A stretch of 64,000 nt of DNA from Pseudomonas extremorientalis (GTDB lineage Bacteria > Pseudomonadota > Gammaproteobacteria > Pseudomonadales > Pseudomonadaceae): contig NZ_MDGK01000055.1 of NCBI RefSeq assembly GCF_001870465.1, forward strand, positions 62,001 through 126,000, in the 5' to 3' direction. Position 1 is the stretch's first letter. The number at the start of each line of letters is the position of its first letter. This document shows positions 17,760 through 27,768 of this stretch, piece after piece. Position numbers and translations under genes: made by a program. Below the pieces are notes generated by a model. The model saw only the letters and a list, made by a program, of their open reading frames with translations. It had not been told where the DNA came from and made no database searches.

Positions 17760-19112
17760 CTAGCCCGCTTCAAATAACGCCATGGCCTCGACATGCGCGG
17801 TTTGCGGAAACATGTCGAGGATCCCGGCACGTTTTAGCCGGTAGCCTTGCCTGACCAACTCAACCGTGTCCCGCGCCAGCGTGGCCGGGTTGCAGGACAC
17901 ATACACCAGACGCTTGGCACCCAAGGTCGCAAGCTTGCGCACAACCTCCAGGGCACCGTCACGGGGTGGGTCCAAGAGTACCGCAGAAAAGCCCTGTTTG
18001 GCCCATTCTGCGTCAATCAAAGGCTGGGACAAATCGGCTTGAAAAAACTGCGCATTGTGCAAATCGTTGCTGACGGCATTCACGGCCGCCCGGTCCACCA
18101 TGGTCTGCACACCTTCCACCGCCACCACTTCGCGTACCTGGCGTGCCAGTGGCAAGGCAAAATTGCCCAGGCCACAAAACAGGTCCAACACCCGTTCGTC
18201 GGGTTGTGGCGCCAGCCATTCCAGGGCCTGGGCAACCATCGCGGCATTGACGCCGGCGTTGACCTGCACAAAGTCGCCTGGCCGGTAAGCCAGTTCCAGA
18301 TTCCACTGTTCCAGTGGAAAGCCCAACACAGCATCGGTGTCGACCGGCGCCGGCTGGCCCTCGCCCTGCAGCCACAACTGGGCCTCGTGGAAAGCGCAGA
18401 ATTCGTTCAATACCTGCAGGTCCGCTTCGGACAGCGGCGCCATATGCCGCAGCAACACCGCAATGGACGTACCGCTGAACAATTCCACATGCCCCAGGGC
18501 CTGCGGTTTGCTCAGGCGGCGCAGCATGTTCGGCAGGCGCTGCATGATCGGTTGCAAGGCCTGTACCAGCACCGGGCAATCATCGATGGCGACGATGTCC
18601 TGGCTGGCCACGGCGCGAAAACCGACGTCCAGGTGTTTCGCCTTGGCATCCCAACGCACGGCCACGCGGGCGCGGCGACGGTAGCCGAATTCCGGCCCGC
18701 TCAACGGTGCGGCCCACTCTTGCGGTTCCACGCCCGCCACGCGGGACAGTTGCTCGGCGAGCATGCGCTGTTTCAGGGCAAGCTGTTCGGCATGGGGCAA
18801 ATGCTGCACGCTGCAACCGCCGCAACGACCGACGTGCGCACAAGGCGCCGGGCGGCGCAGCTCGCTGGCCTTGAAGACGCGCTCGGTGCGCGCCTCGACG
18901 ATTTTGCCGTGGGCACCCAGCACCCGCGCTTCGACTTCTTCGCCGGCCAGCGCGCCGTTCACAAACCAGGTGCGCCCTTCGAAGAACACGATGCCACGGC
19001 CGTCATTGGCCAGGCGCTCGATGGTCAGGCGTTGTTTCTTGCCCACCGGAATCTGCGGGGCGCGGCTGCCGCCCGTCGGTTGGAAGCGCAGGCCTCTCTC
19101 GTGCCTGGCCAT
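17760..19112 (-). CDS. rlmD: 23S rRNA (uracil1939-C5)-methyltransferase RlmD
   Basis: A 450-residue SAM-dependent RNA methyltransferase modifying U1939 of 23S rRNA. An N-terminal TRAM domain (residues ~20-80) is followed by a [4Fe-4S] site with Cys91, Cys97, Cys100 and Cys179, matching the E. coli RumA spacing. The SAM-binding DLFCGLGNFALPLA, LDPPRDGA, and the catalytic-Cys motif YVSCNPATLARD are intact. Its ATG overlaps the cysM stop (TGATG), so the two are coupled. About 120 bases separate it from relA downstream. Confidence 0.95.
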   Translation of the reverse strand: MARHERGLRFQPTGGSRAPQIPVGKKQRLTIERLANDGRGIVFFEGRTWFVNGALAGEEVEARVLGAHGKIVEARTERVFKASELRRPAPCAHVGRCGGCSVQHLPHAEQLALKQRMLAEQLSRVAGVEPQEWAAPLSGPEFGYRRRARVAVRWDAKAKHLDVGFRAVASQDIVAIDDCPVLVQALQPIMQRLPNMLRRLSKPQALGHVELFSGTSIAVLLRHMAPLSEADLQVLNEFCAFHEAQLWLQGEGQPAPVDTDAVLGFPLEQWNLELAYRPGDFVQVNAGVNAAMVAQALEWLAPQPDERVLDLFCGLGNFALPLARQVREVVAVEGVQTMVDRAAVNAVSNDLHNAQFFQADLSQPLIDAEWAKQGFSAVLLDPPRDGALEVVRKLATLGAKRLVYVSCNPATLARDTVELVRQGYRLKRAGILDMFPQTAHVEAMALFEAG

Positions 19113-20014
19113 CAGTTGGGTTCGTCGAAGATGCCGGTCGACAGGTAGCGGTCGCCTCGGTCACAGATGATCGCGACGATCACCGCGTTTTCCACCTCCT
19201 TGGACAGGCGCAACATACCGGCCACGGCGCCGCCGGAGGATACGCCGCAGAAGATGCCTTCTTCACGGGCCAGGCGGCGGGTGGTGTCTTCGGCCTCGCG
19301 CTGGGCCATGTCGATGATGCGGTCCACGCGCGTGGCGTTGTAGATCTTCGGCAGATACTCTTCGGGCCAACGGCGGATACCCGGGATGGCCGCGCCTTCC
19401 ATCGGTTGCAGGCCAACGATCTGGATCGCCGGGTTCTGCTCCTTGAGGTAGCGCGAGTTGCCCATGATGGTGCCGGTGGTGCCCATGGAGCTGACGAAAT
19501 GGGTGATGGTGCCCTGGGTCTGGCGCCAGATTTCCGGGCCGGTGCTGGTGTAGTGCGCCTCGGGGTTGTCACCATTGGCGAACTGGTCAAGCACCAGGCC
19601 ACGGCCTTCGGCGGCCATGCGCTCGGCGAGGTCGCGCGCGCCCTCCATGCCTTCTTCCTGGGTAACCAGCACCAACTGCGCGCCATAGGCAGTCATCGCC
19701 GCCTTGCGCTCGGCACTGCCGTTGTCGGGCATGATCAGGATCATCTTGTAGCCCTTGATCGCGGCGGCCATGGCCAGGGCGATACCGGTGTTACCCGAGG
19801 TGGCTTCGATCAGAGTGTCGCCGGGCTTGATCTGCCCGCGCAACTCGGCGCGGGTGATCATCGACAGCGCCGGACGGTCCTTCACGGAACCGGCCGGATT
19901 ATTCCCTTCGAGCTTGAGCAGCAGGGTATTGCTGGTTTCACCCGCCATGCGTTGCAAGCGGACCAGGGGCGTGTTGCCGACGCAATCGGCGATTGTAGGG
20001 TACTGCAAGGTCAT
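19112..20014 (-). CDS. cysM: Cysteine synthase B (O-acetylserine sulfhydrylase)
   Basis: A 300-residue PLP enzyme converting O-acetylserine plus sulfide or thiosulfate to cysteine or S-sulfocysteine. The PLP lysine is Lys45 in NNPAGSVKDRPA; the GTTGTIMGNSRYL phosphate loop and EATSGNTGIALAMAAA substrate loop are present. CysM-type features include the short C-terminus. It is first in the cysM-rlmD-relA-mazG run. The 108-base gap to the giant gene at 20123 holds its promoter; I see no CysB site by eye. Confidence 0.94.
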   Translation of the reverse strand: MTLQYPTIADCVGNTPLVRLQRMAGETSNTLLLKLEGNNPAGSVKDRPALSMITRAELRGQIKPGDTLIEATSGNTGIALAMAAAIKGYKMILIMPDNGSAERKAAMTAYGAQLVLVTQEEGMEGARDLAERMAAEGRGLVLDQFANGDNPEAHYTSTGPEIWRQTQGTITHFVSSMGTTGTIMGNSRYLKEQNPAIQIVGLQPMEGAAIPGIRRWPEEYLPKIYNATRVDRIIDMAQREAEDTTRRLAREEGIFCGVSSGGAVAGMLRLSKEVENAVIVAIICDRGDRYLSTGIFDEPN

Positions 20015-20122
20015 GGCGTATTCGCAATCCAGACTGCGGGGCGCACATCATACCGGGAAAGGCCGGCGGGCCATATCACGCAAAGTGTGGTGCTTATTGC
20101 GTTAGGATATAAGCACGAAAAA

Positions 20123-23100
20123 TCATCCGATCACGAACGCCGTCCACTCCTGGCGGGTAAGTTCCCGAATCCGCTTGTTTTCGGCTGATGCCCTTGCGTC
20201 CCGCACGCCATTGAGACGATTCACGTACTGCCCTTCACTGATCAAGCCGCTCGCCAGTTGTTGATCAGCAACCTCCAATAGCCTCTGGAAACGGCGGAGT
20301 TTGAATTCGAGATCTGCGGCATATTTATGTTGAATAAAATGCACCCAGAAAGGCTCATTCTGTAACAACTCAGGCCAGTTCGTTCCCGTCTCATTATTCA
20401 GTACAGCCGTGCGCACGGTATTGACTGAATGGGCATCCGGCACAGCCGCCTCAAAACGCTGGGGAAGTACTTGCGGCAAATTCAGGCTCGATGCCAGGGC
20501 GATGCGATAACTCAGGACCCGCGTGCAAGCGAATGCCATGCCCTGGGGCTCAAAGTGCCTGGAAAGATACTGATCTATGTATTCAAGGCGACGCCGTGCC
20601 CGGTAGTAATGCAACAGATTTGGCCCTGCCGTTTGGACGCCGGCATCGAGTATCCGTAAAGGAACTATTTGCAACTCAAGTTGATGCAAGCACAACAGGC
20701 AACCATCAATCCCTCCGCGAAGGGTGCGATAACACGGTAAGTAAGCAATCCGCTCCATGCCCTCATGGGACATCGCATCGTCAATCACCCCCCAGACTCG
20801 GTGTGAAATGATCTCTCTCATTACACGGTGGTGAGGGTCAATGAACTGCGGGTATTCGGCAATGCTTGCCAGCAACTCAAAGAAATAATCCGCCATTGGC
20901 TGGTTTTGCAAGTACGCCCAATCGAGTTGGCGCGCTTGTACTTCTCCAGGAGGGAGCAGCGCCAACCAGCGGTCGGGACGCTGATCAAGAGGAACCGTCG
21001 GTTCCCATAGTCCGAAATCAATACCGGGTGGTCCCCGACGCTCGCCCACTCGGCGTAACAACTGCCGTGCCTCGGCGGAAAGCGGATTACCTCTCAGGTT
21101 CATCCCTCGATGGACATCGGGATAAATGAACAAGTCCGTCTCGGCCAATTCCTGTAGTTGATTGTCACGCAGGTCAAGGCTGCTCAAGGTAGGGAGGCTC
21201 ACGGCACCGCGCGGCAATTGCTTCAACTCGCAATTGCGCAGGTTCAGCTCCCGCAGGCTCTTCAACTTATAGACATTCAAGCGTCGGCCCTGCCCAAGCG
21301 GGTTTCCCGACAAATCGAGGCTTCTGAGTCGGGTAAGCTCAGCCAACCGTTCCTCGTCTATGTAGTTGAACCGCAAGTGGTTGTTCGACAAATTGAGCAC
21401 TGCCAGGTGAGCGTGGACATCCAGATTGGGAAGATGAGTGAGTTGGTTACCATTGAGATAAAGAATGCGCAGGGCCGGAAAGTTGAACAGAAAGCGCTCC
21501 GGCAACGCCGTCAATCGGTTGTTTCTCACGCTCAACATCGTCACATGACCAAAGTACGCGCCCAGGGTGGGTAAACTTGCCAAATCCAAATCGTCCAGGT
21601 TGAGTTCCTCGGCCACTCCCGGAGTGAACCCTTCCTTGGCCCAGCAACGCTGAATCCGCTCGGCCGCCAAGGCCCGCGAACGGGCCGATACGCTGTCCGG
21701 CTGGACTGTCGACGCCTGATCCCGCCACGCCTGCAAATCCCTGTACAGCCGATCACGCTCCCTGACCTGATAGTTGATCAAGTCTTCGCGCTCTCTGACC
21801 GTGTCACCCGCCTCCGCCAGCATCGCCCAAACCTCGGCATCCGTTTTAGAGGGGTACAGCTCGCGCATGCGTGAGATCTGATCACGCTCTGTCGGCCCAA
21901 ACTCAGTTCCACCACTGAATGGATAGCCTTTGCGACCATTGATCAGCCGGAATGGCCCAAGCCTCAATGGCATTTGACGCATGTTGAGTGTCGCTTGGAT
22001 TCCCGACCAATCCTGCCCCAGGCGGGCGCCCATGTCGGCGCGCAATTCCTCCAATGCGCCGGCGTGGGTATAGCCCAACGACTGGCGCTCGGCCGGGGGC
22101 AATGCGCCGAACAAAGCCTCCAGGAACGGCGCGCGCGCGCCCACCGCCTGCAAGGTGCCATCTGCCCGTTGGACGTAAGCCAGGTACTGCCCGACGCTTG
22201 GTTTCAAGACCCGCCGAAGATCCGCATCATCAGGACCGACACTGTCGATCACGCGATGGGCGTCCCAGAGTTCAACCCGCAGCGATGTCGGCCAACCCTC
22301 GAGACCGGCCAGCTCATGGAGCATCAGCCGTGAACTGTCGTCATTCGCCAACGGGGACAGGTAGACGCCTTCCAGGGCGCCACAGACCCGTAACCAACGG
22401 ATCCACCAACGCGCCTCTTGCGCCAGAGAGTTCGGTACACGCCCCGCCCTGAGGCGCTCCAACTCCGATGCAGAGGCGTGTTGCACCCAGTCTTGCGCGA
22501 TACCCAGTGTCAAGCCGGGATACTGGCGCAATATCACCTGTACCAAAGGGTCGTCGGAACGCTGGTTCTTACGACGCAGCACATCGAAAAACCGTGCATG
22601 CATCTGCAGTTTGTCCATATTCACCTTGGCTTCCAACACCGTAACCTGGTCTTCACGGGCAGCTCCAGGCAGGCCTACCAACACATCAGCGTTGTCGGGC
22701 GTTATTTCATCGAGCACCTGGACGATAAATTCCGACCCAGCCTCCAGCCCTTGCTTGACCCGTTCAAAAATATTCAGCCGCTCGAACGTCTCCACCAGCA
22801 GCACCGGCGGCGGTTCGCCGCGCACATGCACCTTGCGCAGCATGTCCGGCGTCACGCCGCTGATCTGCTGAACCTTGTCGATGGCATCAGGGGTCAATGC
22901 GCGAAACCTGGGCCCTAGGCGGTAAAAGGGTTTCTGCCCATCCCACGTCAGCGGGTTCTCCCATTCATGGCGCCAGGCGCCCGCACCGTTATGGCTCAAT
23001 ACCGGCGCATACGCGTCGTCCAGGGAAGGATGGCGGATACGCCAGGGTTGGGTCTGATCCGCTTGGGTCACTTTGAAATATTGGCTGTCGATAAACAAAT

Positions 23101-26041
23101 AGCGGTCCGACTCCAAACGGTACACACCCATCGCATCAGGCTCGGAGGCCATACGCGTGGCGTCGACGTGGCTCGCATACTGGGTGATCTCGCGCAGCAC
23201 GGGGTAAAACGTGCCTTGCGGTGCACGATTGCGCAGCATGGCCTGCGCCACCTGATGACGAAACCCGGTGATGGCTGCCGGAATATCGGCGCCGAACCTG
23301 GCGCGATCATGCTCGGAGAGTTGGCTCAGCATCACCCGGAAAAACGCATCCGCGCCACCCTGCTGCACACCGGCACTCTGGCTATCCGGATCGTAGGGCG
23401 AAAATTCTCCCTCGCCGTGGTCGAGGACCAACACGGCATGTCTGTCACGGTCCAGGGGCACATAGGTTGGAGGGCCGACAATCAGGCGTTTGCCGAGAGC
23501 GCCCAAGGCACTGCGGGCGAACGCCTGGACCCACGCCTGGGTTTGCGGGTCAAACCTGCGGCGGTGGTAGATCCGGTCAATGAGGGCCTCGGCGCGCGCC
23601 ATCTGCGCGGCGGCCTTGAGCCCATCGTACAGTCCCTCGGGTTGTTGTCGGACCTCAAGCAGACGGGCTTGCTGATCAGCCGACAGCGGATGCTGATCCA
23701 GCACCTCCAACAATCTCGGCAGGCTGACGTCGGGATGCAAAGCGCGCAGCACCTCGATCACCTCGGGTACCGGGTAGTCATGCCCAACGCTGTCGGGCAA
23801 CCACTTGCGCACGGACACCGACGCGCGGATAGCGGCCGACCGATGGATATCGGCAAACCGGGTCAGGGCTTCGAACAGATCGAACCGCGACGCCTGGGCC
23901 TGGGCTGACAGTTGCCGACGAACCGCGTGCTCGTCGGCAAAACGATTGGGTAATAGCCGCATGACCGCCTGGGTCAGGTCCATCGTGATGCGCTGAGGGA
24001 TTGCGTAGCCAAACTGATAGTTTTCCAGCGCTGTCACCGTGACCACCGCGGTCGTCGGATGGTCGGCATCCTTGCTGTAGCGCCGCAGCTCCAGGCCCTG
24101 CGCATTCACGATACGCAGCGTGGTGTCCACCGGCCATGCGGGCAACTGCACGAGCAGCGGGCCCGCCACGGCAAAACTATCGACAGGCGCCGGCCCGCCT
24201 GCGCCGGCGGGATCGGCGACCCAGTCAATCAGGCGGTCGGCATTGAACCGTACGGTAGCCTCGACCAGCGAAGCCGACGGTTTCTCACCCGCCCACACAC
24301 GCTCAAGGTCAGCCCGTGAGGTACCGCTGGTGTCGAGCAGCGCCTGTATTTCACGCGCCGGTGCCTGAGCGGGCAGCAGCATGCGCTCCACCCACTGGGA
24401 GTCGCTCAGGTCTTTGGTTTCCTGGGCGCGGGTGGCTTCAGGCAGTTGCGACAGGCGTCTATACAACGCGTGATGACGCCGCCGTACACTGATTGCCAGT
24501 CGGGAGTGCAGCCGCCCGCTGATAAGCAAGTCGGCCAAGTCGGCAAAGGCCAGGACCAATTCGCCGGCGTGCCCCTCCAACATCCTGGAAACACCATTGA
24601 GCAGCCCTTCACCGAGTGCCGCAAACAATGCAACAACCCGTATGCGCGCCAGCCCTTTTAGCGCACCAGGCACCGGCAGCAGCAATATTTCCAGCACCTC
24701 ACTCAACACCACCCGAGCAACACCGGTAATAGTCTGCAGAAGCCCGGGAGTCTCATTAGCCAGGCATTTCAGGTTGGTGCGGATACGCGTCAGGTGGAGG
24801 TCTCCCAGACTGACGGGGGGCGCTTGGGTCACAGTCTTGCGGTCATACCCGGTCCTGTCCTCCAACCGAGACTCGAACGTGCGATGGACAAAGTCCTGTA
24901 GTATTCTGGCATATTCATAAAGGCCTTCTTCACGAGCGTAACCTCGCCTGAGTCTCGTCAAGCGCTCTTGGTCAGGGTATGCCATGACCGTGTAAAGCCA
25001 CGCCACCTTACCCTGCCTGTAGAAAGCGCTGAACACGACATAGAACTCCTGGCAGGCTTCCCGGTGACTGTCGTAATGACGCAAATCGCCTCCGCCTGGC
25101 CTTCCGGGGAAGTAACTGAAAGCGCCTTTGCAACCGTTAACGGCAAATACCAGGTGAGAAATCTCCAGGGTGTCACCGGGTGGCCTGCTAAGGATCTGCC
25201 CGATATACCCGACAAACTGAGGCACCCAACCGATGACGTCTTTATCTTTGCCATCGGGGATGAACAGTTGCATTTCTTCGCAGTGCCCCCAGCGTCCCTC
25301 TTGCTCCAACGCTTGCTTGATATACCGATATTTTTCCCGATCAACCCGGGTGGTTTTCGAGTCTCTCAGGGCCTCGATCAGGGCGAACTCAAATTCCAGG
25401 CGCCCCAGGCTCGCAATCGCGACACCCAACGGCTTATCCTTGCCCAGGCGGTCGTCGAGCAGAGTGCGGAGTTGACCGCCGAGGTTGAGTTTACGCACCA
25501 ACGCAATGAAATCCTCAGGGCTGATATCAACACTCAGCCTGCTGGATTTCGCCACCCCGGGCTCGCCTGGGCGCTCCCAACTGGTCAGGCCGTCGTAATT
25601 CATGCACGCGGCCACCCAGAGTGTCAGGTGAAGTTGTCCGTGAGAGGGAGGCCCCGAAGGCGCGCGACGATAACGACCAGACCGCAAGGAATACACCGTG
25701 GTGATATGCTCGGCCTTCGGGTCGATATCCTTGCCGACCAGGTCTTTGAGGCCTTTGCGCAAACGCTCCAGGCCTTGGCGTTCAAACTGCGCCACCAGTT
25801 GACTTACATCTCGCGACACCGTCGTCTGAATCTCGATCAAGGCCCGCTGCGCGCGCACATACTCACGCCGCTCACCTTCTTCGAGCCCACCGAGGAAGGC
25901 CGCGAACTTCTCACGCAAGGCGTCCACGGTTTGCAGGGTCGCCCACTCGTCGCCTGAGACCAGGGGCAGCCTCGCTCGCTGCTCCGTCATGAACGTGGCC
26001 AACGGGTCTGCCTGCTGGTGTGTCGCTAACGGCTCGATCAT
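20123..26041 (-). CDS. Giant LRR protein with dermonecrotic-toxin-like N-terminus and NEL-type C-terminus (catalytic Cys apparently lost)
   Basis: A 1972-residue protein with a strong ribosome site (AAGGAG 8 bases before ATG). It resembles the pseudomonad DUF6543/dermonecrotic-toxin plus NEL family. The N-terminal ~1450 residues contain a hydrophobic helical stretch at roughly 430-520. Six or more leucine-rich repeats lie at about 1478-1650 (LPTLGAYFGHVTMLSVRNN, LRILYLNGNQLTHLPNLDV, LRSLDLSGNPLG, LRELNLRNCELKQLP). The C-terminal ~290 residues match the NEL E3-ligase layout. Where NEL enzymes have Cys-x-Asp followed by Gly or Arg, I read Gly1777-Ile1778-Asp1779-Gly1780, so the nucleophile is missing; Cys1781 and Cys1784 are nearby. 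No Sec signal is present. It is a single-gene transcription unit, and its lower-GC stretches suggest acquisition. The host target is unknown. Confidence 0.82.
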   Translation of the reverse strand: MIEPLATHQQADPLATFMTEQRARLPLVSGDEWATLQTVDALREKFAAFLGGLEEGERREYVRAQRALIEIQTTVSRDVSQLVAQFERQGLERLRKGLKDLVGKDIDPKAEHITTVYSLRSGRYRRAPSGPPSHGQLHLTLWVAACMNYDGLTSWERPGEPGVAKSSRLSVDISPEDFIALVRKLNLGGQLRTLLDDRLGKDKPLGVAIASLGRLEFEFALIEALRDSKTTRVDREKYRYIKQALEQEGRWGHCEEMQLFIPDGKDKDVIGWVPQFVGYIGQILSRPPGDTLEISHLVFAVNGCKGAFSYFPGRPGGGDLRHYDSHREACQEFYVVFSAFYRQGKVAWLYTVMAYPDQERLTRLRRGYAREEGLYEYARILQDFVHRTFESRLEDRTGYDRKTVTQAPPVSLGDLHLTRIRTNLKCLANETPGLLQTITGVARVVLSEVLEILLLPVPGALKGLARIRVVALFAALGEGLLNGVSRMLEGHAGELVLAFADLADLLISGRLHSRLAISVRRRHHALYRRLSQLPEATRAQETKDLSDSQWVERMLLPAQAPAREIQALLDTSGTSRADLERVWAGEKPSASLVEATVRFNADRLIDWVADPAGAGGPAPVDSFAVAGPLLVQLPAWPVDTTLRIVNAQGLELRRYSKDADHPTTAVVTVTALENYQFGYAIPQRITMDLTQAVMRLLPNRFADEHAVRRQLSAQAQASRFDLFEALTRFADIHRSAAIRASVSVRKWLPDSVGHDYPVPEVIEVLRALHPDVSLPRLLEVLDQHPLSADQQARLLEVRQQPEGLYDGLKAAAQMARAEALIDRIYHRRRFDPQTQAWVQAFARSALGALGKRLIVGPPTYVPLDRDRHAVLVLDHGEGEFSPYDPDSQSAGVQQGGADAFFRVMLSQLSEHDRARFGADIPAAITGFRHQVAQAMLRNRAPQGTFYPVLREITQYASHVDATRMASEPDAMGVYRLESDRYLFIDSQYFKVTQADQTQPWRIRHPSLDDAYAPVLSHNGAGAWRHEWENPLTWDGQKPFYRLGPRFRALTPDAIDKVQQISGVTPDMLRKVHVRGEPPPVLLVETFERLNIFERVKQGLEAGSEFIVQVLDEITPDNADVLVGLPGAAREDQVTVLEAKVNMDKLQMHARFFDVLRRKNQRSDDPLVQVILRQYPGLTLGIAQDWVQHASASELERLRAGRVPNSLAQEARWWIRWLRVCGALEGVYLSPLANDDSSRLMLHELAGLEGWPTSLRVELWDAHRVIDSVGPDDADLRRVLKPSVGQYLAYVQRADGTLQAVGARAPFLEALFGALPPAERQSLGYTHAGALEELRADMGARLGQDWSGIQATLNMRQMPLRLGPFRLINGRKGYPFSGGTEFGPTERDQISRMRELYPSKTDAEVWAMLAEAGDTVREREDLINYQVRERDRLYRDLQAWRDQASTVQPDSVSARSRALAAERIQRCWAKEGFTPGVAEELNLDDLDLASLPTLGAYFGHVTMLSVRNNRLTALPERFLFNFPALRILYLNGNQLTHLPNLDVHAHLAVLNLSNNHLRFNYIDEERLAELTRLRSLDLSGNPLGQGRRLNVYKLKSLRELNLRNCELKQLPRGAVSLPTLSSLDLRDNQLQELAETDLFIYPDVHRGMNLRGNPLSAEARQLLRRVGERRGPPGIDFGLWEPTVPLDQRPDRWLALLPPGEVQARQLDWAYLQNQPMADYFFELLASIAEYPQFIDPHHRVMREIISHRVWGVIDDAMSHEGMERIAYLPCYRTLRGGIDGCLLCLHQLELQIVPLRILDAGVQTAGPNLLHYYRARRRLEYIDQYLSRHFEPQGMAFACTRVLSYRIALASSLNLPQVLPQRFEAAVPDAHSVNTVRTAVLNNETGTNWPELLQNEPFWVHFIQHKYAADLEFKLRRFQRLLEVADQQLASGLISEGQYVNRLNGVRDARASAENKRIRELTRQEWTAFVIG

Positions 26042-26112
26042 TTCACACTCCTTGAAATGATCAGCCTATCCACTACTTGTCGACGGCTCCGGTAACTATG
26101 TAGCGCGTTGAT

Positions 26113-26703
26113 TCAGCCATGGTTCTTCTCGAAGACCGCTGCGCCCATCGCTGCAATCTGCCGCTCGATCAGTGCGTCGAACGGGCGCAGCAATGGCTCG
26201 AAGGAGGCAGGCGCTTCCAATACTTGCAGGGCCTGCGCAATCGCTTCGACGGTGGACAACGCACCGGGCCCGGGCGCCTTGCGCAATCGATAGCGTGATA
26301 CGGCGTCGCCCATCAAGGTCACTCGCGGCAACGCCGCCAGCAAAGGGTTGAGGTGCAGCAATTTGCGCGCCTTGCGCCAGGTGCCGTCGGGAACCACGAG
26401 CAACATCGGCTGTTCGTCCGGCGCATAGCGTTGCAAGGGTTGCGCATCGTCCGACGGAAACAACAGCCGCGCCTGATAACCGGGTGGGTTCAACAATGTC
26501 GCCAGATCGTCGAACACCTCCCCCACCACCAACTGCGCGTTGTTCAAACCCAGCGCGGCCAGCCTTGCGGTATTCAGCGCGTGGTTGACCTCACTCGGGT
26601 GCTGCAACAGCAAGACGCGGGTGCGGCTTTCCAGGCTGGGGATCAACGGGCACAGGCAGTGGGTGGCAGGCCTGAGACAACGGGAGCATTGGGGTCTGGA
26701 CAT
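26113..26703 (-). CDS. tapT: tRNA-uridine aminocarboxypropyltransferase (DTW domain)
   Basis: A 196-residue DTW-domain protein. Family members (TapT/YfiP) attach the 3-amino-3-carboxypropyl group of SAM to U47 of tRNA. An N-terminal Cys-rich motif (CSRCLRPATHCLCP) suits zinc binding. The SAM-binding core HPSEVNHALNTARLA and the signature PDGTWRKARKLLHLNP (Gly in place of the Asp of D-T-W) follow, then SRYRLRKAPGPGALSTVEA. These match the family's conserved blocks. It stands between the giant LRR gene and gbuR, all on the minus strand. Confidence 0.88.
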   Translation of the reverse strand: MSRPQCSRCLRPATHCLCPLIPSLESRTRVLLLQHPSEVNHALNTARLAALGLNNAQLVVGEVFDDLATLLNPPGYQARLLFPSDDAQPLQRYAPDEQPMLLVVPDGTWRKARKLLHLNPLLAALPRVTLMGDAVSRYRLRKAPGPGALSTVEAIAQALQVLEAPASFEPLLRPFDALIERQIAAMGAAVFEKNHG

Positions 26704-26708
26704 GATTT

Positions 26709-27602
26709 TCAGGCCTGGTTGAGCTGGGCTTTGAGGAGGTCGCGAAAGGTCTGGATCAGCGGTTCACGGCTGCGACCACGGCGCATGATCATCGAAAACG
26801 GCGCCTGGTAGCCGAAGGTCGCCGGCAGCAACACACGCAAATCGCCCTTGTCGGCCCAGGCCTGGGCATAGTGTTCGGGCAAGTACCCGATATAGGCACC
26901 GGACAACACCAGGATCAGTTGCGCCTCCATACTTTCCACTGTCGCCGCGCTGTGCTTGAAGCCATGGCGCGCCAGTTCGGCCTGGCTCCAGTAGCCGCGT
27001 CCGACCATGCGTTGCTGGGTAATCACTTGTTCCGGGATACGTCGTTCATTGAATAAAGGATGCCGGGTGCTGCAATACAGCCAGTGCTGTTCGCGGTACA
27101 GCGGCATGTAGATCAGCCCGCTCATGCGGTTGGAGAAGGCGCCGATGGCCAGGTCCAGGCGGTTGTCCTGCACGCCCAGTTGCAGCTCGTAGGGGCTCAT
27201 CACCGATAAGTGCAAATGCACCGCCGGGTGCTCCAGGCTGTAGGCGCCGATCACCTCGGCGAACGGCAGCGCCTTGTCGCTGACGGTGGAATCGAGCACG
27301 CCGAGCTTGAGGGTGCCGCGCAACTCGCCCTTCAACGCGGCAGCATATTGCTCGAAGCCTTCCAGCTCACCGAGCAGGCGCAGGGTTTCCTGATGGAACA
27401 GCTCGCCCTTGCTGGTGAGGCTGAACCCGCCGCGGCCGCGATGGCACAGCACCAGGCCCAACGCCGATTCCAGCTGGCTCATGTAGGTGCTGATGGCCGA
27501 GGTGGACAGGTTGAGTTCGTGCTGGGCATTGGCGAACCCCTGGTGACGCACGACGCTGACGAAGATGCGCAGGAGTTTCAGGTCGGGCAAGGCGTTGGCC
27601 AT
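26709..27602 (-). CDS. gbuR: LysR-type regulator of guanidinobutyrate catabolism
   Basis: A 297-residue LysR-type regulator. The N-terminal winged helix has LKLLRIFVSVVRHQGFANAQHELNLSTSAISTYMSQLESALG; the rest is a periplasmic-binding-like effector domain. The start at 27602 (MANALPDLKLL) is chosen because the ORF open to 27719 would read through a REP doublet. It is divergent from gbuA, the arrangement of P. aeruginosa PA1422/PA1421, where GbuR activates gbuA in response to 4-guanidinobutyrate. A near-perfect dyad at 27745-27768 is the likely binding site. Confidence 0.9.
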   Translation of the reverse strand: MANALPDLKLLRIFVSVVRHQGFANAQHELNLSTSAISTYMSQLESALGLVLCHRGRGGFSLTSKGELFHQETLRLLGELEGFEQYAAALKGELRGTLKLGVLDSTVSDKALPFAEVIGAYSLEHPAVHLHLSVMSPYELQLGVQDNRLDLAIGAFSNRMSGLIYMPLYREQHWLYCSTRHPLFNERRIPEQVITQQRMVGRGYWSQAELARHGFKHSAATVESMEAQLILVLSGAYIGYLPEHYAQAWADKGDLRVLLPATFGYQAPFSMIMRRGRSREPLIQTFRDLLKAQLNQA

Positions 27603-27631
27603 GGGCGGCTCCAGAGGCACACACAAAATCC

Positions 27632-27720
27632 TGTGGGAGGGGGCTTGCCCCCGATGAGGGCGTGTCAGTCGGCACAACATTGACTGACCCACCGCCATCG
27701 GGGGCAAGCCCCTTCCCACA
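27632..27720. repeat. REP doublet in the gbuR-gbuA intergenic region
   Basis: An inward-facing pair with the GGGGGCTTGCCCCC core; the right copy has one change (CCCCTTCCC). It begins 29 bases upstream of the gbuR start codon and ends 24 bases before the putative operator, so any gbuR transcript starting near the operator would carry the long hairpin in its leader. Confidence 0.9.
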
Positions 27721-27744
27721 TTTAAACGCAGTTTACCCCAGGCA

Positions 27745-27768
27745 TTAGTTTAGAAAAATCTGAACTAA
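27745..27768. promoter_or_regulatory. Putative GbuR operator
   Basis: TTAGTTTAGA and TCTGAACTAA form an inverted repeat, 9 of 10 positions symmetric, separated by four As. The shape fits the LysR T-N11-A class. It lies about 85 bases before the gbuA start codon, between the REP doublet and gbuA. Confidence 0.65.

Noticed and set aside
20123..26041. Many long frames on the opposite strand of the giant gene
   Set aside because: They are codon-bias shadows in high-GC DNA, with no family motifs or ribosome sites.
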